Below, piece after piece: positions 31,063-41,310 of a stretch of DNA of 64,000 nt. The stretch covers positions 85,389,075-85,453,074 of the forward strand of contig NC_090750.1 of the NCBI RefSeq assembly GCF_036898095.1, written 5' to 3'. A program made the translations under genes and the position numbers. Origin of the DNA: Palaemon carinicauda (lineage: Eukaryota > Arthropoda > Malacostraca > Decapoda > Palaemonidae). The notes below the pieces were generated by a model. It was given only the letters and a program-made list of their open reading frames with translations, searched no databases and was not told the DNA's origin. How positions within the stretch are numbered: the stretch's first letter is position 1; each line of letters begins with the position of its first letter.

Positions 31063-33181
31063 GTCCTCATCAGAGGGTTCCTCATCCGAAACTGATGAGG
31101 AAACGGCAACGGAGCGGGCAACGTCTGACTCGCTGAATCCGGTCGCACTGGTGGATGCGTGACGGAGCCGGACACAAGATCATGGTACTGCTGCACAGTC
31201 TGTGAACTGTCAACCATGGGGAAGCGAGGAAGTACAGCGACAACCCGAAACTGTCTAGACTGTCTGGGTAGTGCAGACAACCCCTTATCGGGTTGCTGAG
31301 GTTGCCGCACTGCGTCACAACAAGTCACCTCTGCTGGTTGTTGAACGTCTTCCCAGTGACACACTGAACGTCCACAACCACCTCCGAGAGTAGCTTAACG
31401 TCAACGTGCGACTGGCAACCCACACTGGGTCGCACCGGTGGAGGAACCATCTCAACTGGCGGACGTGAGTAGGATACCTCAGCGTCAACAGGGCGTACAA
31501 CCAACCGGTAGGAAGGTTGTTGGCAAGAAGGTTCTTCTCCGTAAAAAATCCTCTATCAAGGACTAAGCTTGGACTGCATGTCTTGCAACAAAGCCCAAGG
31601 TCTATGGGAGCAGGTGTGGCAACAGACGGGGTTAGCGACTGAAGCGGAACCATTACCCTCCCTGGAAGCATGTTATGCTTTAATTAAAGTCCATAGGAGG
31701 CTAAGCAGCTTAAGGCTCCTCTCCAAATGACAGAGTCCTCAAGGGAATATCAGAAGGAGGGAGAACAGCACTTTCTCATCTACAGGAACCATGTCCGAGA
31801 AAAGCTAGGTTATCTCAGTGAGGGTTTCACTGGTGCATAAGCAGCAGACCAGAAGGCAACGTTATGAAACTGCTTGACAGTCTGTGAACTGTCAAAAACT
31901 GAACTGTCAACCCCAACAGGTGCGTGAGGACATACAGCACTGGTGTATTAGTAGCACACCAGAAGGCAATGTCATGTAACTGTTTGACAGTCTGTGAGTT
32001 GGCAACAACCAAAGCTGTGTGGGGAAGCCTCAACTCCTGACTGACTAGTTTGCTGCGGGCGAGTGGCGGTAACCACAGTGTGTTGCTGAGGCTGACACAC
32101 CGTGTCAAAACACGGCAGCTTGTGGTAGCTCACGCACGGCAACGGAGAGCTCCGTGTGTCTGTGGGAGTCAGCATGCGTCTGGCAGGGTCGACTGCGCAT
32201 GGGTGGAGGAGCTCTCACAACAAGAGTGTGGGAGCAGGCAGCCATGCCGGGCGCACAACCGTGGCAGGCTGTAGGCCAACGGGTGCATCGTCAACCTTCT
32301 CCGCAGTCGGAGTGTGGGAGCTGGCAACAACAAAAGCGGAGTGCTGGTGCGTGGGAGGGACTGCCGTGGGTAGCGGAGCATGCCGCATTGTGGCAAAACA
32401 CGGCAGCTTGACAGCACCTTCCCACTGCTGATGCGGTAGCTCACGCATGTCAACGGAGGGTGCAGCATGAACATGCGTCTGGCAGGGTCGACTGCGCATC
32501 GGTGGTGGAGCTCTCACAGGTGGAGTGTGGGAGCAGGCAGCCGCAGTATCTGCTGAGCGCACAACCATGGCAGGTTGTAGGTTAACAGGTGCAGTGTCAA
32601 CCTTCTCAGCACGATACTCCTGCATGAAGGAAGCAAGCTGAGACTGCATATCTGCAGCATGGACCACTAGGGTCTATAAAAGACGGCAACAAACGGAGCT
32701 ACTGTCCGTTGTGACTGAGGGTCTAAAACAGCTGGTGCGGCAACAGACGGAGTTACTGCCTGTTGCGGTACCACCTTGCCTCTCTCGGAAGGTGTGCAGT
32801 CGTCGAAGACTGCAACGAGTCCGAACTGACCCAGTGGCTACACCTAGGCCGTTGGACTTGCGCGGAAGGGACCGACTTGCACTTAAAAGCTGCAAGATTT
32901 GGTCCATGGTTTCTGCGAGAAACCTCTTCCGCAGACGAGGAATAAATGGGCTCTCTCGTCTTTGTGTGGGTGGGGTGATCACGTCGGCAACGTGTGTAGA
33001 TACACCCGAAACCACGGAGGGAAACGTCTGTTCGTCGATCAAGGCCTGTGGAACCCATAAGTCCTTCGACATTACTTCTCCCCTGGGCTTGGGAGCTTGT
33101 AAGAGGTATCGGACTAGGTGAACAACTGGCACGAACAGACGAACCCTCGAACGCAACACTGTAACACTTTGCGCATATCAC
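31063..33181 (-). pseudogene. Gag-like ORF1 relic, copy C
   Basis: Fragments in several frames. The part nearest the start (33181-32674) has SSQAQGRSNV and VQRPRCSHWVSSDSLQSS, as in copy B. A Pro/Ala/Val-rich middle (32667-32169) includes a duplicated block: CGTCTGGCAGGGTCGACTGC occurs near 32170 and 32478, about 308 bp apart. It ends in the 31063-31671 segment shared with copy A. The N-terminal Cys/His module is not seen. Confidence 0.6.
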
Positions 33182-34399
33182 TTTATCACTTTTGATTTTC
33201 TGTTTGCACTTATTTCACTGAAATCGAAACTTTAAGTGATTTGTACCTGAAACACGCAATCCTATCCTTCATTAAAAGGTAGTAATTGCAAAAACAGTAT
33301 TACAATGCAACAGAAAAACATAATGAAAGATAAAGAATTCAGTGGCTGGAAAAGAGACTAAACACTAGATCAAATAAACTACGTTTAAAATCTCTCACCG
33401 CATAAAGCCTGGGAACAAGAATAAAACTCTAGAAACGTTTTACCTTCTTCCCCTATAGCGACTAGGGAGAAGAGTAAAAAACGAGAACAACGTTACCCTC
33501 TTGAACGAAACGTTTATTCTCCTCTCTCTCCCTCCGTCTCTATCTCTCTCTCTCTCTCTTGACTTAGAACCTGAGAGAAGAGCCCAATTATATATTGTTA
33601 AAACATATTATTTGTTAAAGGAAAAAACTGAAAGGTTTCCCAAATAAAAAGTTCCTTTATTAGAATTAAAACCATTTAAGCTAGGAAAGAATGAACGAAA
33701 CGCTAGAATCGGTTTACTCTAACTGCAACGTGAAACCGTGAAAAACTCTCTCTCTATCGTAACGATAGAGCGAATGTTGAACGTTCTGAACGTCAACAAC
33801 TGCGGAGACTAAACTAAACGTTAGTTCATCTTTGAAAACAGTACGAGACTATCAAAGAAATTCTTTCAAAAACATTAAAATTAAAAAAGTATAAATTCTT
33901 AAAAGGAAATACGATATGACGGGCTCAATGTTAATTAACTTCGGTTCCAAGTAAGGACCGCCTACTATTAGGAAAGGTCGCATATAAACAAACATAAAAA
34001 TTAATTTTTTATAAGTTTATAATAAATGGAAACTTAATCGAAGAGGCCTATAAAGGCGGAGAGATATAAAATAAATAGATCTATAACTTGTTAAGCAAAA
34101 TTACCAAAAACCTAAACACACTTCCGTCTAAGGGAAGGGTCGGTCATTAAAAATGAAAGAGAGTCCATACTCTCTTCGTCACCAACACTTCCGTCTAAGG
34201 GAAGGGTCGGCCAATTAAAAGTGAAAGAGAGTCCATACTCTCTTTGTCACCATAATTAAATCTATCCAAAACGAGTTCAAGTTTTGAAATGAAGATAAAA
34301 CCCCTGCATAGCGAAAGCTCAAAACTGGAATAGTGTACTTCACCAAATCGTTGTGAAAACAAATCCAGTTAGGGACGGCGTATTTAGTAGGTCTTGCCT
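33182..34399. other. Copy C 5' leader region
   Basis: Non-coding, parallel to 14068-15179 in copy A. Contains a direct repeat: ACACTTCCGTCTAAGGGAAG appears near 34119 and 34187, each followed by GGGTCGG and AGAGAGTCCATACTCTCTT. Confidence 0.6.
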
Positions 34400-34584
34400 G
34401 TGGCACGACAGAGGAAAAATTGAGTTCTTGTTGACAAGAAGTACTTGAGTACCTGCTCACAGATGGCGCTGTTGTGTACACCCCCACCTGTATAGCGATC
34501 GCTGGCGTATCCCGACCTTAGATTTCTGTCGGGCAACAGAGTTGACAGCTACATGATCATCGGGTAAGATTAATATTGAAAAAT

Positions 34585-34660
34585 ACAAATTACCTAAAAT
34601 TTGTGATTTGTTCCAGCACGAAGTACAGTACTTACCTCGAACTACTTTCTTAGGAGACTT
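34585..34660. repeat. Second half of copy D internal complementary region
   Basis: ACAAATTACCTAAAATTTGT completes the complement of D's left terminus. TTTGTTCCAGCACGAAGTAC and CTCGAACTACTTTCTTAGGA then complement D's right terminus at 40580-40612. Confidence 0.8.
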
Positions 34661-34983
34661 ATACTTTAGGAGGTGGGCGTGGCCCTACAAGTTCTCTAGA
34701 CCGTGCTTTTGGAAAATCCAGAGACCTAGAAAGGAGGCTAGGTCGTATTGACCCCAAAGAAAATCGATCGAGAGGAAACTACACAAAAACCCATCTTAGT
34801 GTCTAAGAAACTCACCTGTGCAAGAAATCCTAGGGGACATGTCTTCCCCATGTTGAGGTACTCGTCTCTGGCTCAGGGCCCTCTCAGAGCCCACTTGAAG
34901 AGGAAAAAGGGAAAGAAGGTATAAGGGGGTTTAAGGAACGAACCTGAGTCTCTTGTGCTTGTTACCCGCGGTTATCACTGAGG
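34661..34983. other. Copy D 3' non-coding region
   Basis: Between the ICR and the end of the recombinase reading region of copy D. No gene recognised. Confidence 0.5.
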
Positions 34984-36040
34984 CTATGCCTTTAAACCGT
35001 TTGGAGCGCGGAAACGACGGTACCTATCGAGAACCCGTCCAGGGATCTTCTTGAATAGTCCTTCAAATAGTAAATAGTAAGCCGTGAAGGTAGACTGGTT
35101 GGCCCAGGTGCCTGCCCTTAGGATCTGGCCCACTGCCATATTCTTCTCGAAGGCCAATGTAGTACTCAGGCCCATAATGTCATGGGGCTTGGGTTTCCCC
35201 GGCAGGGCGATTCCTGCTTTACTGTAGGCCCTGATGATGACCTGCCGCAACCAGAAGGAGATGGTATTCTTCGAGAGTGGCTTCGTCACGAGGCCTGTGG
35301 AAACAAAAAGACTTTTGATCCCGGGCCGGAGTTTTGCTGTCCTTTCCAAGTATTTCCTCACTGCCCTGGCGGGGCATAGGCGCAAATCCTTCACGTCGTC
35401 CGACTAGGGGATTGCCGGAATTGAGAAACCTTCAAATCTGGGGTCCCACACGGCAGGGTTCTGGGTCTTAGCTACGAAGGAAGAGACGAACTTGAACGTG
35501 ACTTCTCGCCAACCTTTCGAGTGAGCCACTTCGTAGGACAGACCATGAATCTCGCCTACCCGTTTAGCTGACGCTAACGCCAGCAAAAAAAAATCGTCTT
35601 GAGAGTGAGATCCTTGTCCACGATGTCTTTCATGGGTTCGGAGGTTCGGATAACATTTTCAGGACCCTTGCCACGTCCCATTGTGGCACCTTCACAGCTT
35701 GCGTTGGGCATGATTGCTCAAAGTTCTTAATGAGCATTGAGATATGTCTGGAGTTACCCAGGTCTATGCCTTTCAGGAGAAAAACTTGGCCCAGAGCAGC
35801 GCAGACTCCCTTGATGGCTGGGATGGACATGTTGACCACGTCCCTGAGGTAAGCTAGGAAGTCTGATGTCCCTAGCGGCGCACCATTTAGTAAAGGTGGC
35901 CCACTTAGTCTGGTATACAGCTGTCGATGACCGTCTCAGGTAGCCCGACATCCTCATTGCTGTACTCGACGAATAGCCTTCCCTCCTCAGGAGGCGCTCG
36001 ATAACCTCCACGCGTGAAGGCGGAGGGACCGAGGATTCTC
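34984..36040 (-). pseudogene. Tyrosine recombinase, copy D
   Basis: DIRS recombinase in four frame segments. The core-binding domain (SSTAVYQTKWATFTKWCAAR, about 35890-35950) is followed by 35839-35630 (IPAIKGVCAALGQVF), 35586-35404 with box I (AKRVGEIHG), and 35394-34984 with the Trp (AGTWANQSTF) and the nucleophile region (TAYYLLFEG). Box II reads PHDIMGLS: the HxxR Arg is Met (ATG near 35176). A stop codon near 35405 and frameshifts near 35600 and 35830 break the frame. Inactive. Confidence 0.8.
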
Positions 36041-37864
36041 GTGAAATCTTTGGAAGTGTGGTTGCCGGAGAAGGTCTGGCCTGTCTGGAAGGGGCCAGGG
36101 CGGCTGTTGTGCTAACTCCCTTAGGTCCACGAACCATTCTCTCTCCGGACACCAGGGCGCTACCAAGGTCATCCATATGTTGTCCGTCCTTCTTACTCTG
36201 TTGAGGACCTGCCTGAGCATCCCGAAGGGGGGATAAAGCGTACACGTCGAGATTGTCCCAAGGATGTTGGAAGGCGTCCTCGAACGCCGATTTTGGGTCT
36301 GGGACAGGAGAACAGAACACGGGGAGCTGCGTGTTCAGCCTTGTTGCGAAGAGGTCCATCACCGTAGAACCCCATTTCTGAATGACGGACCTGGCTACTT
36401 CCGGGTGTAGAGACCATTCGGACCCTACCACTTGCCCCATCCTGCTGAGGTCGTTGGCGAGGACGTTCCTTTTCCCTGGAATGAACCTCGCTGATATTCT
36501 TATCTGCTCCACTTCGGCCCATTCCAGAAGTTGTAACGTGAGGACGCACAGCTCCTTCGACCTTAGGCCTCCCTGTTTCATTATGTAAGCTACTACCGTG
36601 GCGTTGTCGCACATCAACGGCACGGTGTTTTCCCGAGTAGGTGCACGAACTACTGGCACGCTCTTTGTACTGCCCTCATCTCTAATACGTTTATGTGCTG
36701 GGTCTTCTCTAGGGTTGTCCAGTTCCCTCTTGCTGATTTCCCTATAAGATGGGCACCCCACCCCTCCTTCAATGCGTCCGTGAACAGAAGCATCTCCGGA
36801 GGGTCGGCTGCAAAGGTCATCCCTTTGAGGGTGTTCGTCCTGCAACTCCACCATTCCAGGACCCGTTTCGTGTTCGGGAACACCGGGACCACTCTGTGAG
36901 GGGAATTCGTTTGGTTCCAGCTTTCCTTTAGGTTCCATTGGACTTCCCTGAGCTTTAGCCTGCCCTGGGGGACCAGTTTCAGCAATGACACAAGGTGGCC
37001 TATCAGTCTCTGCCAGTCCTTCGCTCTCATGGGTTGGTCCGTCAGGAAGGGGCGGAGGACCTGGTCTAAGTTGTCCAGCCTGTCCGCGGAGGGGAAGGCT
37101 TTCACTAACCGGGAATCCAGAACCATTCCGAGGTAGGTCGTCCTGGAGGAGGGTATCAGTTGGGACTTCTTTAGGTTGATGGTGATCCCCAGAACGTTGC
37201 AGAACCGCAGAAACATCGCGCCTTGCTCCTTCAGTACTTCCTCTGAGGCTGAAAGTAACAACCAGTCGTCCAGGTAACGAATCAGGCGAATGCCCTGTTC
37301 GTGTGCCCAGACTGAGACCGTTGTGAAGACTTGGGGGGCAGTGGACAGCCCGAAGCAGAGGGTCTTGAACTGCAACGTTTGGTTCTCCCATTTTACCCGT
37401 AGGTACTTCCTGCTGGAGGGATGAACCGGGATTTGGAAGTAACCATCCTTGAGATCTACTGACATCATGAAGTCCCCTTCTCTCAAGGACGCCAAGACTG
37501 ATTTCAGAGTGTCCATTTTGAAGTCGGTCTTGCAGACGAACTTGTTGAGGGCTGAGAGGTCAATGACCAGTCTCCATCCTCCTGTCGCTTTCTCCACCAG
37601 GAACAACCTGCTGTAGAACCCCAGACCTGGGTCCTGGACAGGTTCCATTGCCCCTTTTGCCAACATCGCTGAGACTTCTCCCTGCAGAGGTGTCTGTTTC
37701 AAGGGATCCTTGGGGGCTAGCCACTCCGCCTGCTGGTCTGGCATCAGAGGTGGAGGGTCCACTAGGAAGGGCAACCTGTACCCTTCCTTCAGTACTGTCT
37801 CGGTCCACGGGTCTGCTCCGTGTTCTTCCCATGCTTGACAAGAACGTTTGAGGCATCCCCCCAC
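35987..37864 (-). pseudogene. Reverse transcriptase/RNase H, copy D
   Basis: RT in one open frame (37864-36650): MLAKGAMEPV, NRLFLVEKATGGWRLVID-like finger region, motif A (VDLKDGYFQI), CFGLSTAPQVFT, and motif C with an intact YLDDWLLL. RNase H begins (LLFTDALKEGWGAH, INVLEMRAV). A frameshift near 36650-36670 moves to the next frame for the rest (MCDNATVVAYI, VLANDLSRMG, DLFATRLNTQ). A further shift near 36200 leads to APWCPEREWF and LLRQPHFQRFHE. In contrast to copy B, the catalytic RT motif is conserved, but the protein cannot be made as one chain. Confidence 0.85.
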
Positions 37865-38012
37865 CTAAGGCTTCGGCAGGAGTAGGGGGCCTCTCTCCCT
37901 ATCTTCTCATTGAGGAGCGGCCTAAGCGCCCTCTTCTGGACGCAGCGAACGACGGCCTATAGGCGGCTTGGGTCGAGGCTGATCCCCTACGGGAGGGCTG
38001 AGACGACTGGGA

Positions 38013-40248
38013 CTATGTTGTCGTCGAGTTGTCTCTCCTAGGCTGGCTAGGAGCTGGCCAAGGAGGGCGAGGCGCGTCGACGGAGGACCTTCTGAACGTC
38101 GGCCTTCTGACCGGGTGGGGCCTGGTCTCGAACGGTTCCTTCAGCCTCCGAACTCTCTCCATCGATTCCTCCGCTGCCTTCGGGGGAAAGATCGCGTCGT
38201 CCCACAGAGTCAGGTTCCTCAGAGATTTGGCCTCTCTGTCCGGCAGCCTCCTAGTCAGCTTGCTTAAGACGGTGTCCCTCCTTCGTAGGACCCAGTTGGC
38301 GGACAGGGCTAGCGACTGGTAGGATAGGAATTTAAGGGCCTTACCTCCCGAACTGATAAGTTCCTTGAGTAAGGCCTGGGTTTCCAGTATGGTCAGGTCG
38401 TAGGATGACTGTACGCCCACCAGGGTGGAAGCCCAGCAGTCCAGCCAGGAGGAGACGTTGACTAGGTCCTTCGAGATCTCCTCCATCATAACCGCCTCCG
38501 AAGGAGAGAAGCAGATCGGAGCCGTGAACGCCCTTTCTTCTGAGGCTCCCTGCCCCAACACGGTGAGTGCTGGCTCCAGTGCACAGGCGCCCACTCGCTG
38601 TCCCTCTGGGAGGTAGAACTTGCTCTGGGACTTCAGGCCCTGGAGCAGCTTGGAGGCGCCCTGGCTCTTGGGCGCCTCGGCGTGGTTGGCCATGATTCTG
38701 TCCACGTGGACTCTTCCCAACTTAACGTCCCTCGCTAAAGGAAGAGCCAAGGAGGGGCGCTGCTGGACCGGGGCGTCCACTATCCTGTTGAGGCTGGAAC
38801 GCCATGCATCTTCGGAGGAGGGTTCTGGCACGTCCAGCCTGTGGTGGCTTCTGATGAGGCCTATCACCCTTCGATAGGACGATACCTCCGCTGCCAACCC
38901 CTCTCCATGGTCGTCGAGATCCTCCGACGGGCGCGCTGACACATGTGACGGGGGTACTAAAGACGGAAGACCTCGCACGTGGGGGAGTCCTGGACCGACG
39001 CTCTCGCAGGGGTTCACGTCGAAGGACGGGCATCGCCGTCAGGACAGGGGCCTCCGTCCTGGGTCCAACATCTCTTCCGGAGGTTCTCTTATCTGCGGGC
39101 CTGCCCGTCGAGGAAAGCCGAGGGCTACGCTCGTGATGAGCTAGGTGGCCTTTGGAGGTCAGGACTCGGCTGCCAGACCGAAGGGGCGACTCTCTCCGCT
39201 GGGCGGATGGAGCCGGAACCTTCGCGGTCTTACGCCTGTCGACTGGAACCTGCCCTGATGAGTCCCTCCGTCGGGTGCCGCTGCTGCCGGAGGAGTATCT
39301 ATCCGGGGAGCTCATCCTCGGACGCCGACTCTCGTGGCGCGACCTCGAGGGGGAGCGAGAGCGCGACAACTTCTTGCGGGACTTCTCCCTTCGTCTCCTG
39401 AGCTTCCTCAGCGCCTCGTCCTCCGAAGAGCAGGAAAGCTCCTCCACTGAGGAGACCGACGACTTATAGGCCCTCTTCGAAGACCTCGCCTCCCTCGTTG
39501 GTGTAGGAGGATTCCTGCGACGCTCCGTGGAAGACGACGCCTGCAAAAACACCTCTGGGAAAACGGCCGACGGCGCTGGGGGGGAGCGAGGAGGCTCTCC
39601 CGGGGGAGACCAGGTCCCGAAGTCTTCCTCCATCCTCATCGGAGACCTGAAGGGCGACCCCAGCCGGCGGGGAAAGCTCCTTCTCGACGTCGCCCTCGGC
39701 TGCTGAACCGCCTGAAAAACACGCTCAAGAGGCTGGGGAGGAATTACTGCAGTAACATTTTTCCCCCACATGGGGTCATCTGAGGAGACGTGACCTGCTG
39801 GCACCAGGCCACCGTCTCCCGAAAACACTCCCGCCCCTCCCTCAGGCCTCTCACTCGCCTGGAATGACGCCACAACACCACTGTCTTGAAGGTCAGACTC
39901 TTGGGGAAGGGCCGCGGGCCTCTTCCCCGCAACGGACTTACCTCGTCCCCTACTCTGGGTAGGGGAGGTTGGAAGAGAAGCTTGGACCGACGAGACGCCC
40001 GGCGAAGCAAGGGAGGAAGGGACGTTGGGTTTCTTAGGCGACTTCTTCGTCGCCTTCTTCTTTTTGGTGCTATACCGCACCCACTGCACTTCATTCCAGG
40101 ACTCGCAATCCGGACACGTGGCGGAAGGGGAACACATGCTGCTCCTGCACGAGGAACACAAAGAGTGCAGGTCAACTTCGGGTTTCGAGAGGAACGCTCC
40201 ACACGATTTGCCGGCCATAGGCCCAGGACAACGGCAAGGATGCTCCAT
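38013..40248 (-). pseudogene. Gag-like ORF1, copy D (frameshift)
   Basis: The first frame (40248-38722, 508 codons) starts MEHPCRC and carries the Cys/His module: C16, H28, C31, C34, C39, C45 and C48, with the same spacing as copy B. It continues into a Lys-rich and then strongly Arg/Ser-rich region (KLRRRREKSRKKLSRSRSPS). The second frame (39017-38013) supplies the C-terminal half (SWLDCWASTLVGVQ, ETQALLKELISSGGKAL), ending in an Arg/Pro-rich tail. The switch lies in the 38722-39017 overlap. It could be a mutation or, less likely, a programmed frameshift. Confidence 0.75.
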
Positions 40249-40419
40249 GATGAAGGAGAAACACTACAAGACACAAGCGCGCACAGGGAAAGCACAAAGA
40301 GAAAGCACAATGGGACCACGTGGGTACCGCGTGGGACACAAAGGGTCGGGGACACACAAAATCACACTGGGATTAAGGAGAGCGGCAAGATGATATCGCG
40401 ACGCGACCAGAGAACTTAC

Positions 40420-40612
40420 TGGAGGTCGAGACCTGAGCAGGCATGCTCTCTGACCCGGGGTTAGCCTCAGGGCGCGTATCACTCCGCCTGAGGTTACCCC
40501 TCATAGAAAATGGGTTTAGGGTAAACTACACAAAACTCTGGTCGGATGGGAGGAGATCCCAGATACTCCTAAGAAAGTAGTTCGAGGTAAGTTCTTCGTG
40601 TTGGAACAAATC
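40420..40612. repeat. 5' (right) terminal repeat, copy D
   Basis: Inverted relative to 27985-28180: TTAGCCTCAGGGCGCGTATC matches the complement of GATATGCGCCCTGAGGCTAA at one mismatch, and TTTAGGGTAAACTACACAAA is also shared. Ends GTAAGTTCTTCGTGTTGGAA then CAAATC. Confidence 0.85.
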
Positions 40613-40624
40613 TATTTTAATGTT

Positions 40625-41310
40625 GTTCATCATTATCATCATCTCCTCCTACACCTAAATACTTCTCCGCTCATCATCTACTTCGCGCTTCACAGTCCTT
40701 AGCCATGTAGGTCTCGGTCTTCCAACTCTTCTTGTGCCTTGTGGAGCCCAGCTGAATGTTTGGTGAACAAATCTCTCTTGGAGAGTGCAAAAAGCAGGCC
40801 CAAACCATCTCCATTTACCCCTCATCATGATCTTATCCACATAGGGCACTCTAGTAATCTCTCTTACAGTTTCACTTCTAATCCTGTCCTCTCATTTAAC
40901 TCCCAATATCCTTCTGAGGACTTTCTTCTCAAATCTACTAAATCTATTGGAGATTGTTTCATTGTCATTCCATGACTAATGTCCACAGAGTAACACCAAT
41001 CTCACTTATCTGATAAATAGTCTGATTTTTATATGTAATTTCAGGCGATTTGATTTCCAAATTTTACTTAACCTAGCCATTGTCTGATATGCTTTTTTTC
41101 AATCTCTCACTAAACTCTAATTCTAAAGACCCTGTATTGGAGATCATAGTCCCTAAATACTTAAATGATTCTACCTCATTAATTCTTTCTCCTTCCAATG
41201 ATATTTCATCTTCCATAGCATACTCCATTCTCATCATCTCTGTCTTTCTTCTGTTTATCTTAAGCCCAACCTCCTGTGATGTTTCATGCATTCTGGTAAG
41301 CAAGCATTAC
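40625..41310 (-). pseudogene. LINE reverse transcriptase C-terminal relic
   Basis: Minus-strand fragments of a non-LTR retrotransposon ORF2. The stretch near 41303-41073 (GLKINRRKTEMM and SFKYLGTMIS) is the segment after the RT catalytic motif. The stretch near 40849-40655 (MMRGKWRWFG, TFSWAPQGTRRVGRPRPTWL, REVDDERRS) is the C-terminal domain typical of such LINEs. Stops between them make it a relic. Related pieces lie at 49060-49215 and 52600-52790. Confidence 0.75.

Larger units (their letters stand above)
28286..34584 (-). mobile_element. DIRS-type copy C, nested in the ICR of copy D
   Basis: About 6.3 kb, coding strand minus, same family as A and B. The left end is GTTATTTTCCTTAGTAAAAT and the right ends GGGTAAGATTAATATTGAAA. 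Terminal repeats at 28310-28480 and 34400-34575 are inverted copies (TCTAAGGTCGGGATACGCCA and its complement). The ICR is at 28524-28614. The host reads GGAAAAAT before it and ACAAATTACC after it; together these restore the uninterrupted D (and E) sequence, proving the nesting. Gag and RT are largely deleted and frameshifted, so it is non-autonomous. Confidence 0.93.
27973..40612 (-). mobile_element. DIRS-type retrotransposon copy D, split by copy C
   Basis: A second, more GC-rich DIRS family, about 6.3 kb once nested copy C (28286-34584) is removed. The left terminal repeat (27990-28250) and right terminal repeat (about 40420-40612) are inverted copies: CAGGCGGAGTGATATGCGCC on the left, its complement with one mismatch at 40463-40482 on the right, and CGAACTACTTTCTTAGGAG-type ends. 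The ICR is cut in two by copy C (28250-28285 and 34585-34660). Coding order on minus: Gag (40248-38013), RT/RNase H (37864-35990), recombinase (36040-34984). Frameshifts and a substituted recombinase Arg mark it as inactive. Confidence 0.9.

Noticed and set aside
28286..34584. Copy C as a tandem neighbour of D rather than nested
   Set aside because: D's ICR arm is interrupted mid-sequence and rejoins exactly on removal of C, and D's terminal repeats lie outside C on both sides.
21044..40612. LTR retrotransposon or endogenous retrovirus
   Set aside because: There are inverted rather than direct terminal repeats, an ICR, a tyrosine recombinase instead of an integrase, and no protease or envelope.
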